Source: Bacillus sp. B15-48 (GTDB taxonomy: Bacteria > Bacillota > Bacilli > Bacillales > Cytobacillaceae). From it: 64,000 nt of DNA. Location: NCBI RefSeq assembly GCF_016879755.1, contig NZ_WOFU01000003.1, positions 310,001-374,000 on the forward strand. Direction: 5' to 3'. The translations under genes were made by a program, and so were the position numbers. The notes under the pieces were generated by a model that was not told where the DNA came from, made no database searches, and saw nothing but the letters and a program-made list of their open reading frames with translations. Shown here one piece after another: positions 50,321 to 60,131 of this stretch (position 1 is its first letter; the number at the start of each line of letters is the position of its first letter).

Positions 50321-50875
50321 CTATTTCATTTCATTTTGATAAATCATCGCTGTAGCTTGGGCCTGTTGTAGTTTTTCTTGCGCATTTTGTACATCTTGTT
50401 GTTCTTTTTTGACTTGCTCTTGTGCAGTATGTAATTTTTGAATTTGTGCCTGCACCTGCTGTTGAGCTTGGAATAATTGTTGATTTTCCAATTGTAATTG
50501 CATATGAGCTTTTTGAACTTCTAACTGTGCTTGTTGTAGGTTTTGATTTCCTAGGGAAGCAACTGTTTGAAATGTTTGCAACTGTTGCTGTATTTGTTGC
50601 AATGTCTGTTGCTTGTCCTCTAAACTTATAGCTGTTTGTCCTTGCAAAGCAGTTATTTGTGGCTGTTGTAATGCTTGATTTCCTGTGGAATTAGCCACAT
50701 TAGAATTTTGCAACTGTTGGTCTAGTTGTTGCATTACTTGTTCCATTTTTGCAATTTCAGCTAAATTTGTATTTGTTTGTGCTTTTATCATATTATCGGT
50801 CTGTTCGATAGATTGAATTGCTTGCTGAAGTTGTTGTTGATCCTGATTTTGTTGTTGATTTTGTTGTTCGGTCAT
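50321..50875 (-). CDS. Gln-rich coiled-coil protein
   Basis: A 184-residue hydrophilic protein of about one third glutamine. It has no signal peptide and no cysteine; long helical heptad stretches run through the middle (QQLQTFQTVASLGNQNLQQA) and C-terminal part (LHTAQEQVKKEQQDVQNAQE). Bacillus genomes carry Gln-rich, low-complexity proteins linked to the spore coat, so a coat role is possible but only a guess. GGGAGGC precedes the ATG. It is monocistronic and convergent with codA. Confidence 0.7.
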   Translation of the reverse strand: MTEQQNQQQNQDQQQLQQAIQSIEQTDNMIKAQTNTNLAEIAKMEQVMQQLDQQLQNSNVANSTGNQALQQPQITALQGQTAISLEDKQQTLQQIQQQLQTFQTVASLGNQNLQQAQLEVQKAHMQLQLENQQLFQAQQQVQAQIQKLHTAQEQVKKEQQDVQNAQEKLQQAQATAMIYQNEMK

Positions 50876-51081
50876 CGTACAGCCTCCCTAAAAGAATATT
50901 TTTGTGTATTAATTGTCAATAAATATAGTGCGCATAATAAATTGGAACTATGCTAGTGCCAAAATTTGGAGGTGACTCGCACTACTCGAAACTGAAGATG
51001 GCCTTGTTCAATTAAAGGTTGAACCTTGCTACGAATATTTCAATCCAAAAGCTTCATAATAGGACAAAGGATGTGACAGGG

Positions 51082-51510
51082 ATGACAAATGAGACGATTA
51101 TTGAGGAATTAAATACTTTATTAAGAGGGACATACATGGGAATCCGTTCTTTTGAACATTATATTCAAAAGGTGGACGATAGCGAATTAAAGGAAAGCTT
51201 TCAATCGATGCAGCAGGATACTAAATTAAATGCCTTAAAAATTGCTGAACGAATTCAAAATCTAGGCGGAGTTCCAGCTGATGATGAAGGTGTCTCTGGG
51301 TCAATGCATAGTTTTATGCATAAAATCATGCTCTCTAATGACAAGCGAAAAATGATTGAGGATGCTTTAAAAGGAATGGATCGCTATGGGATTCATTATT
51401 CAGAGGAACTGGTAAAAGGAGACTTAGATTCGGAAAGTAAACGAATAGTTGAAGATGTGATTGATACGAACCGCCGACATGCTCAACAGCTAAACTATTT
51501 CCTGAATTAA
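51082..51510 (+). CDS. DUF2383 (PA2169-like) ferritin-like protein
   Basis: About 142 residues from ATG 51082, read as a four-helix bundle (ETIIEELNTLLRGTYMGIRS, FEHYIQKV). The frame extends to 51019, but AAAGGA lies about 10 nt before 51082. Family members form a ferritin-like dimer of unknown function, some with stress-induced expression. A terminator follows directly. Confidence 0.75.
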   Translation: MTNETIIEELNTLLRGTYMGIRSFEHYIQKVDDSELKESFQSMQQDTKLNALKIAERIQNLGGVPADDEGVSGSMHSFMHKIMLSNDKRKMIEDALKGMDRYGIHYSEELVKGDLDSESKRIVEDVIDTNRRHAQQLNYFLN

Positions 51511-51515
51511 AAACG

Positions 51516-51540
51516 AAAGGACCCGTTTGATAGTCCTTTT
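51516..51540 (+). terminator. Terminator of the DUF2383 gene
   Basis: AAAGGAC (51516-51522) pairs with GTCCTTT (51533-51539) and a T follows. The interval to 51814 has no gene; a TTGACA at about 51727 could be the -35 of the next gene, but no matching -10 at 17 bp was found. Confidence 0.7.
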
Positions 51541-51814
51541 GCTCAAGGATTGTCGCTTTGGATATGGATAAAAAAAATTAAATAGCTATTAGTATTTTTT
51601 AGCATATAAAAATTGTAACAATAAGGAATTTCTCAGTAGACAAGATTTTGTTTATGGATATACAGCTTTTCCCCAGAACGTTTCCATAAACGATTCTCCT
51701 TCATACACCAATTGCCTATCCACTTTTTGACATAGATACTTAAAGCATATCTTTACTTCTCTAGGGAACATTATAAGTGTACAATCCAATCATGATCCTT
51801 AGGAGGTTTTCAGT

Positions 51815-52291
51815 ATGGGCTTTTTTGATTTATTTAACGAAGAGGAAACTCAAAAGGAAACTAAAAAAAAGGGACTTGAAGTAAATCGCACAGCTGATAC
51901 AGAATTTGCAACTGAGAACGTACATCTTGATCTTCGTAAGGAAGAATTGGATATCAACAAATATCGGGTGGAGACAGGCGACGTAACGCTTCATAAGGAC
52001 ATTATTGAGGAAGAAAAAGCAGTGGATGTCCCTGTATCACATGATCAAGTGGTCATCGAGCAAAGAGCCGTTGATCACGAACCAACAGATGAGCCAATTG
52101 TAGAAGAGGAAACCATCCACATCCCAGTAACTGCTGAAAAAATTGATGTAGATAAGCATACCGTCATTACGGGTGAAGTCTCCGCACATAAACGCCCTGT
52201 TCAGGAAACAGAACAAGTACGAGAAGTACTTCGAAAAGAAGTTGCAGATATTGAATCACATGGCAATACAGATATTATTAAAGAGGACTAA
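51815..52291 (+). CDS. DUF2382 (YsnF/AvaK-type) stress protein, soluble
   Basis: A 158-residue protein with the YsnF/AvaK domain (LDLRKEELDINKYRVETGDV, DQVVIEQRAVDH, VREVLRKEVADIESHGN). It is rich in acidic residues. AGGAGG precedes the ATG. YsnF is a general stress protein in B. subtilis; the molecular role is unknown. A second DUF2382 protein with a membrane helix is encoded 80 nt downstream. Confidence 0.85.
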   Translation: MGFFDLFNEEETQKETKKKGLEVNRTADTEFATENVHLDLRKEELDINKYRVETGDVTLHKDIIEEEKAVDVPVSHDQVVIEQRAVDHEPTDEPIVEEETIHIPVTAEKIDVDKHTVITGEVSAHKRPVQETEQVREVLRKEVADIESHGNTDIIKED

Positions 52292-52300
52292 TCTTTTCCC

Positions 52301-52332
52301 ACCTACTTAACTTTTCGTTAAGTAGGTCTCTT
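52301..52332 (+). terminator. Terminator between the two DUF2382 genes
   Basis: ACCTACTTAAC (52301-52311) pairs with GTTAAGTAGGT (52317-52327), then CTCTTT. The same stem recurs after ilvD (55039-55064). Confidence 0.75.
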
Positions 52333-52371
52333 TCCATCCCTTTTTATTTAAATTTAACATCAGGAGGCCCC

Positions 52372-52899
52372 ATGGGAAAGTATATTACTATTAGTTCAAT
52401 AATCGGTAGCATAATTAGTTGGTTAACAGGTTTTACAGTTATTACAGGCCTTATTTTAGGAGCAATAATTGGCGCCATTAGTTATACAATTGCTACGAGG
52501 AAAAATATTGGCAAACCGAATATAAAAACAGAGGATGATAAAGAGCAAACCCTACGATTAAGAGAAGAACAGCTGGACATAAAAAAAGAACGAGTACAAA
52601 TAGGTGAGATAAAGGTTCATAAAGATGTTGTTGTAGAACAGAAAACGTTCACTGTTCCAATTAAGCGGGAAGAAATGGTAATAGAAGCAGGAGACGAGAA
52701 CGAACTTCGAATTCCTTTGAAAGAAGAGGAAGTAATAATTAATAAACGCCCTGTTCAAGTAAATAAAGTTTCGATTACAAAACGTCAAATTGAAGAAACA
52801 CAACAAATAAAGGAAAAGCTAAAAAAAGAAACCGCCCATATTGACGTTGCTGGGAATGCGGATGTCATAAAAAAAACATCCTCTCAGTCGAAAAACTAA
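52372..52899 (+). CDS. DUF2382 protein with membrane anchor
   Basis: A 175-residue protein whose first 40 residues form two membrane helices with glycine-rich turns (SIIGSIISWLTGFTVITGLI, GAIIGAISYTIA); the rest is a DUF2382 domain (EEQLDIKKERVQIGEIKVHK, KRPVQVNKVSITKRQIEET). GGAGGCC precedes the ATG. It is a membrane-tethered paralogue of the preceding soluble protein. Confidence 0.85.
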   Translation: MGKYITISSIIGSIISWLTGFTVITGLILGAIIGAISYTIATRKNIGKPNIKTEDDKEQTLRLREEQLDIKKERVQIGEIKVHKDVVVEQKTFTVPIKREEMVIEAGDENELRIPLKEEEVIINKRPVQVNKVSITKRQIEETQQIKEKLKKETAHIDVAGNADVIKKTSSQSKN

Positions 52900-53323
52900 A
52901 CCATTAACCCCTATTCAGCTGGTATCAGGTGGTGGCGGCTCCCATACGTCTATTTCTACTTCACATTCTTCAAGTGACAATTCCCTAGGTATTTTGAAAC
53001 ACAAGTAACAAATCCTCAGGTATTTTGAAACACCATCGCAGCCACCTGAATCACAAACGATTAAGAAATATCCTGTAATACTGCATTACAATAAAGCACT
53101 TTTTCAAGAAATAAGTCCTTAAAAATTACATTCTTTAGCGATGTACACCCCTGCTACCTACACGATGAAGTTGAATGAATTGATGCTTTTTTGGTTATTT
53201 TAAAAAATAGTGTTTTTTTATTTGTTAACACTCCTAGTTATGAATCCTTCTACGGAAACATAATGAATTAGCAACTAACTTGAATTCACCTAATATGTTC
53301 ACAATCGAAAGGAGCATCTAAAT
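52900..53323. other. Intergenic region before ilvD
   Basis: A short direct repeat, AGGTATTTTGAAACAC, occurs twice (about 52987-53002 and 53017-53032), 30 bp apart. A Ser/Gly-rich coding-like stretch (GGGGSHTSISTSHSSSDNS, plus strand, about 52928-52985) ends in a stop and may be a gene remnant. The ilvD ribosome site AAAGGAG lies at about 53309. No clear promoter pair was seen. Confidence 0.35.
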
Positions 53324-55012
53324 TTGACAAACTCAGAGAAAGACTTAAGAATACAAAGTCACGTTATTAGTGATGGAGAAAACCGGACGCCAAACAGAGC
53401 GATGTTAAGAGCTGTTGGTTTCACGGATGAGGACTTTCAAAAGCCAATGATCGGGATTGCAAGCACATGGAGTGAGGTTACCCCTTGTAATGTACATATT
53501 GACAAATTAGCCATTGAGTCAAAAAAGGGGGCGAAAGATAGTGGTGGTGCCCCGTTAATTTTTAACACGATTACCGTTTCCGACGGGATCTCAATGGGAC
53601 ATGTTGGCATGCAGTATTCTTTGCCGAGCCGCGAAGTGATTGCGGATTCAATTGAAACAGTAGTTGGAGCTGAACGTTTAGATGGATTGGTAGCGATTGG
53701 AGGTTGTGATAAAAATATGCCAGGGTGCATGATCGCTATTGGCCGTTTAAACATTCCATCTGTCTTTGTATATGGTGGTACGATTGCACCAGGAAACTTA
53801 GACGGGAAAGATATTGATATCGTTTCCGCCTTTGAAGCTGTGGGTCATTATAATAAACAGGAAATCGATAAAAAGCAACTAAAAATGGTCGAATGCCGCG
53901 CATGTCCTGGCCCAGGGTCATGCGGTGGAATGTATACGGCCAATACAATGGCCTCGGCAATCGAAGCACTAGGCATGAGCCTTCCTGGAAGTTCATCTAA
54001 CCCTGCTATTACGGAGTTAAAGTTGAATGATTGCCATAAGGCCGGCCAAGCCGTGATCGAATTATTGAAGAAAGGGATTTTCCCACGAGATATCATGACA
54101 AAAAAAGCATTTGAAAATGCGATTACTCTTGTGATGGCCCTTGGGGGTTCAACGAATGCCATTCTCCATTTACTTGCAATGGCTCATTCAGTCGATGTTC
54201 CGTTAGAATTGGATGACTTTGAAAAAATCCGTCTAAAAGTTCCTCATATTGCTGACTTAAAACCGAGCGGAAAATATGTAATGCAAAACCTGCATGAAGT
54301 TGGCGGTGTACCGGCTGTTATGAAAATTTTACTTCAAGCTGGGCTTCTCCATGGAGACTGTCTAACTGTTACTGGAAAAACAATCGCGGAAAATCTGGCA
54401 GAATATCCTGATTTACAAAAAGGTCAAGATGTGATTCGACCGTTAGCTGACCCAATCCGCAAAACCGGTCCGCTTGTCGTACTACGAGGAAACCTTGCTC
54501 CTGAGGGCGCAGTAGCTAAAATGAGCGGCTTAAAGCTTGCCAAATTTACTGGCCCGGCAAGAGTATTTGATTCCGAAGAGGATGCAACCGAGGCTCTGTT
54601 ACAGGATCGGATTCAAGAGGGGGATGTCATTGTCATTCGTTACTCAGGGCCCAAAGGTGGACCAGGTATGTCCGAAATGCTTGCGATTACTGCAATTGTC
54701 ATCGGCAAAGGGCTGAACGAAAAAGTAGCCCTTCTTACGGATGGGAGATTTTCCGGGGGAACACACGGTTTTGTCGTTGGTCATATTTCACCGGAAGCGC
54801 AAACCGGTGGACCAATTGCGCTGTTGAAAGACGGGGATATCATCACCATTGATAGCGACACACAACAACTAACCTTTAATGTCACAAATGAGGAATTAGA
54901 AGAACGGAAAAAAACATGGAAACAGCCCCCTCTTCGCTATTCGCGCGGTGTTTTAAATAAATATGCCCGACTCGTTTCCTCTGCATCCAAAGGGGCTGTG
55001 ACAGATTTATAA
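53324..55012 (+). CDS. ilvD: Dihydroxy-acid dehydratase
   Basis: A 562-residue IlvD/Edd-family Fe-S enzyme with [31 protein letters not shown], and the C-terminal [14 protein letters not shown] and [19 protein letters not shown]. It makes the 2-oxo acids of valine, leucine and isoleucine. The start is TTG with AAAGGAG about 9 nt upstream. It stands alone, away from any ilvBHC-leu operon. Confidence 0.97.
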   Translation: MTNSEKDLRIQSHVISDGENRTPNRAMLRAVGFTDEDFQKPMIGIASTWSEVTPCNVHIDKLAIESKKGAKDSGGAPLIFNTITVSDGISMGHVGMQYSLPSREVIADSIETVVGAERLDGLVAIGGCDKNMPGCMIAIGRLNIPSVFVYGGTIAPGNLDGKDIDIVSAFEAVGHYNKQEIDKKQLKMVECRACPGPGSCGGMYTANTMASAIEALGMSLPGSSSNPAITELKLNDCHKAGQAVIELLKKGIFPRDIMTKKAFENAITLVMALGGSTNAILHLLAMAHSVDVPLELDDFEKIRLKVPHIADLKPSGKYVMQNLHEVGGVPAVMKILLQAGLLHGDCLTVTGKTIAENLAEYPDLQKGQDVIRPLADPIRKTGPLVVLRGNLAPEGAVAKMSGLKLAKFTGPARVFDSEEDATEALLQDRIQEGDVIVIRYSGPKGGPGMSEMLAITAIVIGKGLNEKVALLTDGRFSGGTHGFVVGHISPEAQTGGPIALLKDGDIITIDSDTQQLTFNVTNEELEERKKTWKQPPLRYSRGVLNKYARLVSSASKGAVTDL

Positions 55013-55038
55013 CACCTCAAGGAGGCCTAATTATTGTC

Positions 55039-55067
55039 ACCTACTTAACTTTAGTTAAGTAGGTTTC
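55039..55067 (+). terminator. Terminator of ilvD
   Basis: ACCTACTTAAC (55039-55049) pairs with GTTAAGTAGGT (55054-55064), followed by TTTC. It reuses the stem at 52301-52327. Confidence 0.8.
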
Positions 55068-55180
55068 TTAAAGGGTATTGAACAACTTTGAATAACGACC
55101 GGTTTTTTTCTTAGTTTTTTTACTCGATTGTTTTTCTTAGTTTTATACAGGGTGGATTGTCGATAAATAGGCTAAGTTTT

Positions 55181-55406
55181 TATTGCTAGTACTTGGATTA
55201 ACGTAATTATAAGGCTCGTTTATTACTAGTACTTGGATTAAACCAATTTTTGGCCGTTTTTTATTGCTAGTACAGGGATTATATCGGCCTGCTGACCTCA
55301 TTTTATTGCTAGTACTCGGATTAACCCTTCATTCTACAGCGTTTTATTACGAGTACTAGCAATATATCAACGAAATTTGGTGTTTTTAATCCGAGTACTT
55401 GGATTA
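55181..55406. repeat. Regular array of six near-palindromic 20-bp units
   Basis: Units begin at 55181, 55221, 55262, 55304, 55345 and 55387, that is every 40-42 bp, with unrelated spacers of 20-22 bp. Four units read TATTGCTAGTACTTGGATTA or close to it. The fifth, TATTACGAGTACTAGCAATA, and the sixth, TAATCCGAGTACTTGGATTA, show that each unit joins two half-sites (TATTGC or TAATCC types) around AGTACT. Weaker relatives may lie near 55140 and 55512. There are no cas genes and the units are too short and degenerate for CRISPR. Confidence 0.8.
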
Positions 55407-55601
55407 AAAATCGCGTTACCAGCATTATCGCTCAAAAAACCTTCGGATCTCTTAGGCAAAAAGATCATAAATGACCTTTTCTGAAAAAACATACAATATT
55501 AGCTGTGCTTTTACGCAGTAGTCGGATTAAAAAATTGTTTACACTAGCTTTATCTTTAAAGTAATTCACAAGTCCGGAGACAAGACGTACTTTACACGGT
55601 T

Positions 55602-55636
55602 TAATTAAAACCTCCTTATCAAACTGATAAGGAGGT
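55602..55636 (-). terminator. Terminator of the Wadjet operon
   Basis: On the minus strand ACCTCCTTATC pairs with GATAAGGAGGT, followed by TTTAATT. It lies 32 nt past the jetC stop. The remaining part of 55407-55601 shows no gene. Confidence 0.8.
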
Positions 55637-55667
55637 GCTTCATTTCGGTGAATGAACTTGCCCTTTT

Positions 55668-58600
55668 TTATGAAGTAACTTCCTCCCCCTGATAAATCCG
55701 AAATGCGGGAACAATCGTGTCACTTACAATTTCTTTGCCTTTTTCACGGATGAAGTCCAATTTGTAATACGCTTCAAAGCGTTGGCTGATTTCTGTTTTA
55801 ACCAATTCTGGTGGTGTAACAATGATAAATTGGAATTTCAGTTTTTCCGCAACTGCAAAGATGGGGTCAAGAACATGGGCGGATGCCGCTTGTCCAAACG
55901 GATTGTCGACGACTAACGGAACCCAACTTTGATCGGTTTCACTTTTAACCGATAAGAGCATCATCATCATCACCATTCGGGCCGATAGTTTTTGCCCACC
56001 ACTTCCATCTGATTTCGTTTTCGACCCTTGGTTAATCGTCTGCCATGTCGAATAATGCTCACGTTGGGGTTTTCCGTACATAAACGCATTATCGGTGCGC
56101 ATGTTATAGACGAGCAACTCCGGATAACGATTGCGCAACGAAACAAATAAAATTTGCTCATCACTGATCAGTTGGTTGATTTCTTGATCCAACTCACGAT
56201 TATTGTCATCCATTAGTTCAAAACGTTTTGTAATTTTGTTAATCGCTGAAACGAAATGCTGCTTCAATAACGGCTCCACATCTTCCGCTTTTTTCGGTAA
56301 AATGTCTTCTTTAAGCTGGACAAGCGGGAAAGTACCTCGTTCGTTTTTTAATTTCATCTTTGCTATCATTGAACGAATTGCCTCTGAAATGCCCATTACT
56401 TTCATGCTCGCACGGCTCGCCCAGAAGTTTTGCGCTTTTTCCGCGCGCTCTTTGTCGCGTTCTAATTGTTCTAAGCCACTTTGTGAAAAACGCTTCATGT
56501 TTTTCACGACAACTTGGATATGACTGTAATGCCTTGTATCCAAATGGTCAAGTGTCGTTAACACTTCATTTTTAAAGCGTATCTCCCAATCTTTTCCCTC
56601 AATCGTTAACTTTAAGTTCCGCAACGATTGTTCGATTTTCGCATGCTTTTCTTGCCCTTCTTCTTGGATGTTTTGATGCCCTTCACACCAAGCTAAAATA
56701 CATTGCTTTCCTTGCGTTTTAAATTTCTCGACATCTTCTTCCGTAAACGCAGCGGCTTCTTCTTTGAGGATGACCGATAACGTTAATAGGTCTCCATCAT
56801 AGCCAGTAATATTCGACTCTGTTTCTTTCTGGCGTTTTTCCGCGTCCTTTATTTCCTTTTTCGTCAGCTTCGTTTGGTCTTTAATTTCAACGTCTTTCAC
56901 TTCTAAATCAAGGTCTTCCCATTCTTCAGGTTGCTTTTCATGCTTGACCACTTTTTTCGCCGCTTTGTCACGCTGTTCAATCGCATGTTTTAACGACGTT
57001 TCCGCGACTGTTACCGCCGTTCCTTTTTCGCGCTCTTCTTTCTCGGCTGCTCTCGATTCTTTTTGCGCCGTTTGCAGCATGTTTTCTAATATGCTTAACG
57101 GCTCCTCTCGTTCAGGAGCATCCTTCCATTCCTCGTTCAACCCATTCAATTTCTTCTCTAATTTCTTCTGCTGCTTCTGTTCCGATTCTTTCGTCGCTTG
57201 AATCGCCAGCAATTCGCTCGCTTGTTCTTCTTTGGACTTTTGCAGCTGTTTCAATTCCTCGATGCTTCCGTTAATATCTTCTAAAATAGAAGAAGATAAA
57301 CGCGGCACTTCTTCTGAGAGCTCGCCCTTTCCGGAAAAAGGGAACGCAGCGTCTTCAATAAAGACCGCCATTTCATTGATCGTTTGCTCCGTTGAAAGCT
57401 TCCATTCCAAATACGTTTGATTCCACTTATCTTGTAAATTAACAGTCGTTTCGTGCTCATCGACGATTTCCTTCTGAGCGTGTACCAACGTTTCCTTTTG
57501 TTTTTCTTTCTCTTCTTTTACGCGTTTATTTTCTTGATGGAGCGACTTTTTCTCTTCGTATTCCGTTAACGTCTCGACATCTTTTGTGAGCTTTTCAATC
57601 TTTTCTTTTGTCTTCTCTACCTGCTCTTTCAGTTGTCGCTGGTTTTCTTTTTCTTTTTCCGTTTGAACGATGATTTCCTGCAACTTCGTTTTCTTTTCAA
57701 GCAAGCTTTCTTGTTCTTTGCTTAGCGCTTTGTCGATGTCACTCGCAAGCTCATTGGCTAGGAAGCGATCGATTTCTTTTAAAATTCGCCGGAAGGAGTT
57801 TTCCGTTTTTTCGATTTCAACGAGCGTCTCTTTCTTTTCTTCTAGTTGTTTCGAAAGCTTGATTTTCCAGTCGGTAAATTGATTTTTATCACTTAACAGC
57901 TCTTTCTCGGTTCCGTTCATCACTACAAACGGTACGAGGCTCGTTTCGTTCGCCATTTCCTCACGCATGAAAATTGGAACAGGGCTTTTGAACATTCTGC
58001 TTGATAACACTTGCTGATTGATTTTCTCCCACTGCTGGCGGCTAACGACTAACCCATATGGCAGAAGTGGATAGGCTGACAAATGACTGGCCAATTCTTC
58101 TCGTTTTAACGATTGAAGGAATTGCGTTCCGTAAAACACATCAATACCGGTCTTTTCATCAATCCACTCTTTTAATTCTTTCACATCTTTATTCGCAATC
58201 CAGAAATGTTCATCATTTAAGTCATAATCGATTTGCGTTTCCCACAGCTGTTTTTTCAGTTCTTCCGCTTGCTCGCGGTTTTGAACGAGCAGATCCTCGA
58301 TTTGCAGCGCGTATTTTGAGAGCAACGCCTGAGTGAACGGTGCCGTCACCTCCGCTAATAACCCGTGAAGCTTATCAAGTAATTTCGCTTCTTTATTTTT
58401 TTGCTCTTCGCTTTTCTCGTTCAACTCGGCTACTTTTTCTTCGGAAAACTCAATCGATTGCACGAGTGTCCCATGAGTAGACGCAAGCTCGTTTTGCTTT
58501 TCATTCGATTTTTTATCATTGATTTCCAGCTCAGCTAATTTCGCGTTTTTGTCTTCAATCTGCTTGGATAGACTCTCGATAAACCCTTTTAAATCATACG

Positions 58601-60131
58601 TTAAACGGTCGCCAAATTCTTTGATCAGCTTTTCTTCCTGCGACTCAAACTCATGTATTTGCGTATATAGAAAATCTATTTCTGACTCAAACTGAGCAAT
58701 TTCTTTTGTCTTTTTCTTATCCTGTTTCGATAGTTCAGTGGCTTTTTTCTTTAAAAACTTTTGATAACCCAAATATTGCTTCACACTGTCTTGAATCGCC
58801 ACAGAAGCTACTTTCCACTGCTCGACCGCTTCTGTTTTGATTTCATCCATGCGTTGATTCACTTGCTCTAAGCCACTGTTTTGTTCCAACTTAGCGATTT
58901 GCTGGGACAACGCGCGAATGCTTTGCTCGCCTTCTTGCCATTCTTTTAATAACAGTTGAAACGCAAGCTCGTCTTTGCGGTTTTGTTTCTCAATCACCAC
59001 TTCTTGCAAACCACTATGTTTCTTCTTTTCTTCTGCTAATTTCTTCTCCCAATCTAGCACTTCACGATGGGCTTTCGCATACTCAAGATTGTCTTTTTGA
59101 TAGCGCAAATCAATTTGTTTTTCTGTTAATTTTTCAATTTCTTTTTCTAATGAAACCAATTTTTCCTCTTCCGTTTGTTTCAAATGTTCCAACGCACCAA
59201 GCAACTGCCGTCCAACCTTGATACTGTCTTCAACAATTTCTTTATGCTCTACACCCTTTGCAAGGTTCTCTTCAAACGGAACGATATCCTCTAAAAACTC
59301 TTTATGCGCTTGCTCGCGTTTTAACAGCACTGGCAAATCTTTCGCAATGCTCGCCTGACTTTTAAAAATTTCTACTAGGTCATTTTTCTGATGTTCGGTT
59401 CGAAGTAATACTTGACTCACCGTCGGAATGATTCTTTTTTGGAACAAAGAATGATCGTCTTCCGCGCCTTCAAAGTATTTGCCAACGCCACCTTCATCTT
59501 TGTTGATGTCTTTTAAAATTTCCCAATCTTTACGGTTAATTCCGTATGTATCAAGAATGCGATAATGCTTTTTCGTATCGCGGTAAACGTCGTAACCGTT
59601 CCATTTTAAATAGTCTTTCAAACTTTCTGTTTCTGCGACTTCGCCATTTTCATAGAGGGGAATATGCTCTAGCGAGACTTCTTCTTTCCCCGCAAATTCG
59701 CGTGTATAGAAGGTAATATTCGGGACAATTTTCGCTTCCTGTTCCAACGTGTTGTTTTCCGTGCCAATTTCTTCATTCATCGAAATGCGCTGCTCTGCTG
59801 AAAACATTCCGCCTGTCACCAAATGACGATGATCGGCTCCGTCCAATTCCCATTGAATCAGCACATGAAACGTATAAGGAATAAACTGCTCCTTATTGTT
59901 AAAAAAGAATTGCTGATAATAGCGATTGTTTTGCTTTCCCCATGCGGTTCCTGGTTTGAGAATTTGGAAGATGGTTTGCAAGAATACGCCTTTCCCCCCG
60001 CCATTCATCATCGAAATGAGCCCATTTGTGCTCGTCTCCTCATCATGGAAGTTGAACGTCGTGTCCTTATATTGCTTCTGCATGCCATCATATTTCAGGC
60101 CAACAATTCTAATTCGATGAATCTTCGGCAT
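55668..60131 (-). CDS. jetC: Wadjet SMC-like ATPase JetC
   Basis: About 1487 residues of the MukB/SMC type. Walker A is N-G-G-G-K-G (residues 43-48, MMNGGGKGVFLQ); long coiled coils occupy about 300-620 and 770-1180 with a hinge-like region between; the signature SGGQKLSARM is near 1377 and Walker B VVDNPFGQ near 1409. The frame extends to 60140, but GAGGAGG lies 8 nt before ATG 60131. JetC works with JetA and JetB as a loop-extruding complex that senses small circular DNA. Confidence 0.95.
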   Translation of the reverse strand: MPKIHRIRIVGLKYDGMQKQYKDTTFNFHDEETSTNGLISMMNGGGKGVFLQTIFQILKPGTAWGKQNNRYYQQFFFNNKEQFIPYTFHVLIQWELDGADHRHLVTGGMFSAEQRISMNEEIGTENNTLEQEAKIVPNITFYTREFAGKEEVSLEHIPLYENGEVAETESLKDYLKWNGYDVYRDTKKHYRILDTYGINRKDWEILKDINKDEGGVGKYFEGAEDDHSLFQKRIIPTVSQVLLRTEHQKNDLVEIFKSQASIAKDLPVLLKREQAHKEFLEDIVPFEENLAKGVEHKEIVEDSIKVGRQLLGALEHLKQTEEEKLVSLEKEIEKLTEKQIDLRYQKDNLEYAKAHREVLDWEKKLAEEKKKHSGLQEVVIEKQNRKDELAFQLLLKEWQEGEQSIRALSQQIAKLEQNSGLEQVNQRMDEIKTEAVEQWKVASVAIQDSVKQYLGYQKFLKKKATELSKQDKKKTKEIAQFESEIDFLYTQIHEFESQEEKLIKEFGDRLTYDLKGFIESLSKQIEDKNAKLAELEINDKKSNEKQNELASTHGTLVQSIEFSEEKVAELNEKSEEQKNKEAKLLDKLHGLLAEVTAPFTQALLSKYALQIEDLLVQNREQAEELKKQLWETQIDYDLNDEHFWIANKDVKELKEWIDEKTGIDVFYGTQFLQSLKREELASHLSAYPLLPYGLVVSRQQWEKINQQVLSSRMFKSPVPIFMREEMANETSLVPFVVMNGTEKELLSDKNQFTDWKIKLSKQLEEKKETLVEIEKTENSFRRILKEIDRFLANELASDIDKALSKEQESLLEKKTKLQEIIVQTEKEKENQRQLKEQVEKTKEKIEKLTKDVETLTEYEEKKSLHQENKRVKEEKEKQKETLVHAQKEIVDEHETTVNLQDKWNQTYLEWKLSTEQTINEMAVFIEDAAFPFSGKGELSEEVPRLSSSILEDINGSIEELKQLQKSKEEQASELLAIQATKESEQKQQKKLEKKLNGLNEEWKDAPEREEPLSILENMLQTAQKESRAAEKEEREKGTAVTVAETSLKHAIEQRDKAAKKVVKHEKQPEEWEDLDLEVKDVEIKDQTKLTKKEIKDAEKRQKETESNITGYDGDLLTLSVILKEEAAAFTEEDVEKFKTQGKQCILAWCEGHQNIQEEGQEKHAKIEQSLRNLKLTIEGKDWEIRFKNEVLTTLDHLDTRHYSHIQVVVKNMKRFSQSGLEQLERDKERAEKAQNFWASRASMKVMGISEAIRSMIAKMKLKNERGTFPLVQLKEDILPKKAEDVEPLLKQHFVSAINKITKRFELMDDNNRELDQEINQLISDEQILFVSLRNRYPELLVYNMRTDNAFMYGKPQREHYSTWQTINQGSKTKSDGSGGQKLSARMVMMMMLLSVKSETDQSWVPLVVDNPFGQAASAHVLDPIFAVAEKLKFQFIIVTPPELVKTEISQRFEAYYKLDFIREKGKEIVSDTIVPAFRIYQGEEVTS

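Noticed and set aside
55181-55406. CRISPR array
   Set aside because: The units are 20 bp, imperfect and near-palindromic with 20-22 bp spacers, one unit is inverted or symmetric in type, and there are no cas genes.
53848-58336. Open frames antisense to ilvD and jetC
   Set aside because: They are shadows of long coding genes with strong codon bias on the opposite strand, with no ribosome sites or known motifs.
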